A stretch of DNA of 64,000 nucleotides, from assembly GCF_030767025.1 (NCBI RefSeq), contig NZ_JASITE010000013.1:62001-126000 (forward strand), in the 5' to 3' direction. Shown one piece after another: positions 63,804-64,000 of the stretch. The notes below the pieces were generated by a model. It had not been told where the DNA came from. It ran no database searches and was given only the letters and a program-made list of their open reading frames with translations. Origin of the DNA: Nocardia sp. CC227C. GTDB taxonomy: Bacteria; Actinomycetota; Actinomycetes; Mycobacteriales; Mycobacteriaceae. The position numbers were made by a program, and so were the translations under genes. How positions within the stretch are numbered: position 1 is the first letter of the stretch; every line of letters begins with the position of its first letter.

Positions 63804-64000
63804 ATGAATCGCACCGCCGTGGTGATCGGGGCGCTGCTGCTGGTGGCCCTGTTCGAAGTGCTGGCCTTCGGCAATCAGCGGGACACCCTGCTGATCGTCG
63901 CCGCCATTCCGGTGGCCGGGGCGCTGGCGCTGCTCATCTGGTCGCTGGTCGAGCGATCCCGCCGCATCGACCGCGCCGACCTGGCCGACAACGAGGTCGA
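63804..64000 (+). CDS. Membrane protein, 5' part only (MoxR/DUF58-type operon)
   Basis: 65 residues are in the window. Two membrane segments 'AVVIGALLLVALFEVLAFGN' and 'TLLIVAAIPVAGALALLIWS' are followed by Arg/Asp-rich sequence. It is codirectional with the DUF4129 gene. Such two-helix starts are seen in small partners or DUF58-type proteins of these operons; which one cannot be told. Confidence 0.7.
   Translation, partial: MNRTAVVIGALLLVALFEVLAFGNQRDTLLIVAAIPVAGALALLIWSLVERSRRIDRADLADNEV

Overview
The window is high-GC actinobacterial DNA that is almost entirely steroid (cholesterol) catabolism genes plus accessory DNA. Gene content, operators and protein families point to a mycolic-acid-containing actinomycete (order Mycobacteriales). 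Nocardia is the best guess, with Rhodococcus/Gordonia as alternatives: the genes match the M. tuberculosis Rv3518-Rv3574 set, and an EspR-like regulator, a DUF4189 secreted protein and DUF5753/DUF397/DUF6879 regulatory cassettes are present. No rRNA, tRNA or transposase was seen.

Layout. 1-3.7 kb: end of an Ltp3-type thiolase-like gene, a ketosteroid-isomerase-like gene, cyp125 and fadA5 (side chain), the last two divergent around KstR boxes. 4-8 kb: an EspR-like regulator convergent with an operon for a Gly-Ser-Ala repeat exported protein, an ImmA/IrrE metallopeptidase and a membrane protein. 8.4-13.9 kb: two SDRs, echA20, ipdA, ipdB and ipdC (C/D rings) around a KstR2 box. 14-22.7 kb: accessory genes (Uma2 nuclease, a decayed AfsR-like regulator, DUF4189 protein, YHS protein, uracil/xanthine permease, a 40-bp tandem repeat array, a YbaB-like protein, TetR/flavin monooxygenase, multicopper oxidase). 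22.8-33.6 kb: fadA6, kstR2, a hypothetical, ipdF, fadE30, fadD3, an enoyl-CoA hydratase and fadE31/32/33, with KstR2 boxes before kstR2 and between fadE30 and fadD3. 33.7-41.5 kb: accessory island (MFS pump, a DUF5753 regulatory cassette, amino acid permease, DUF427, a decayed DppC-like gene, DUF985 cupin). 41.6-46.9 kb: kshA and hsaADCB, divergent around KstR boxes. 47-49.3 kb: AraC regulator, quinone oxidoreductase, DUF433 protein. 49.4-55.4 kb: hsaEGF and kstD, divergent around KstR boxes, then a MaoC-type hydratase. 55.6-58.8 kb: VapBC, a second DUF5753 cassette, TetR. 58.9-64 kb: AFG1/ZapE ATPase, a mannosyltransferase plus UDP-sugar dehydrogenase, and the start of a DUF4129 membrane operon.

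Pathway logic. CYP125, FadA5 and Ltp-type enzymes shorten the side chain. KstD and KshA open ring B. HsaA/HsaB hydroxylate, HsaC cleaves and HsaD hydrolyses ring A, and HsaE/F/G take the dienoate to pyruvate and propionyl-CoA. FadD3 activates the remaining C/D-ring propionate (HIP); FadE30, IpdF, IpdC, EchA20, IpdAB, FadE31-33 and FadA6 finish rings C and D. KstR-type boxes (TnnAACnnGTTnnA) sit at side-chain and A/B-ring promoters, and KstR2-type boxes (AnCAAGnnCTTGnT) at C/D-ring promoters. kstR2 is in the window; kstR and kshB are not.

Most unusual: two paralogous cassettes (35.1-37.5 and 56.2-58.1 kb), each a DUF5753 helix-turn-helix regulator divergent from a resolvase-like protein whose expected catalytic serine is replaced. 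Each cassette is bounded by a degraded partial copy of the neighbouring gene (amino acid permease, vapC), which suggests cassette insertion accompanied by partial gene duplication.
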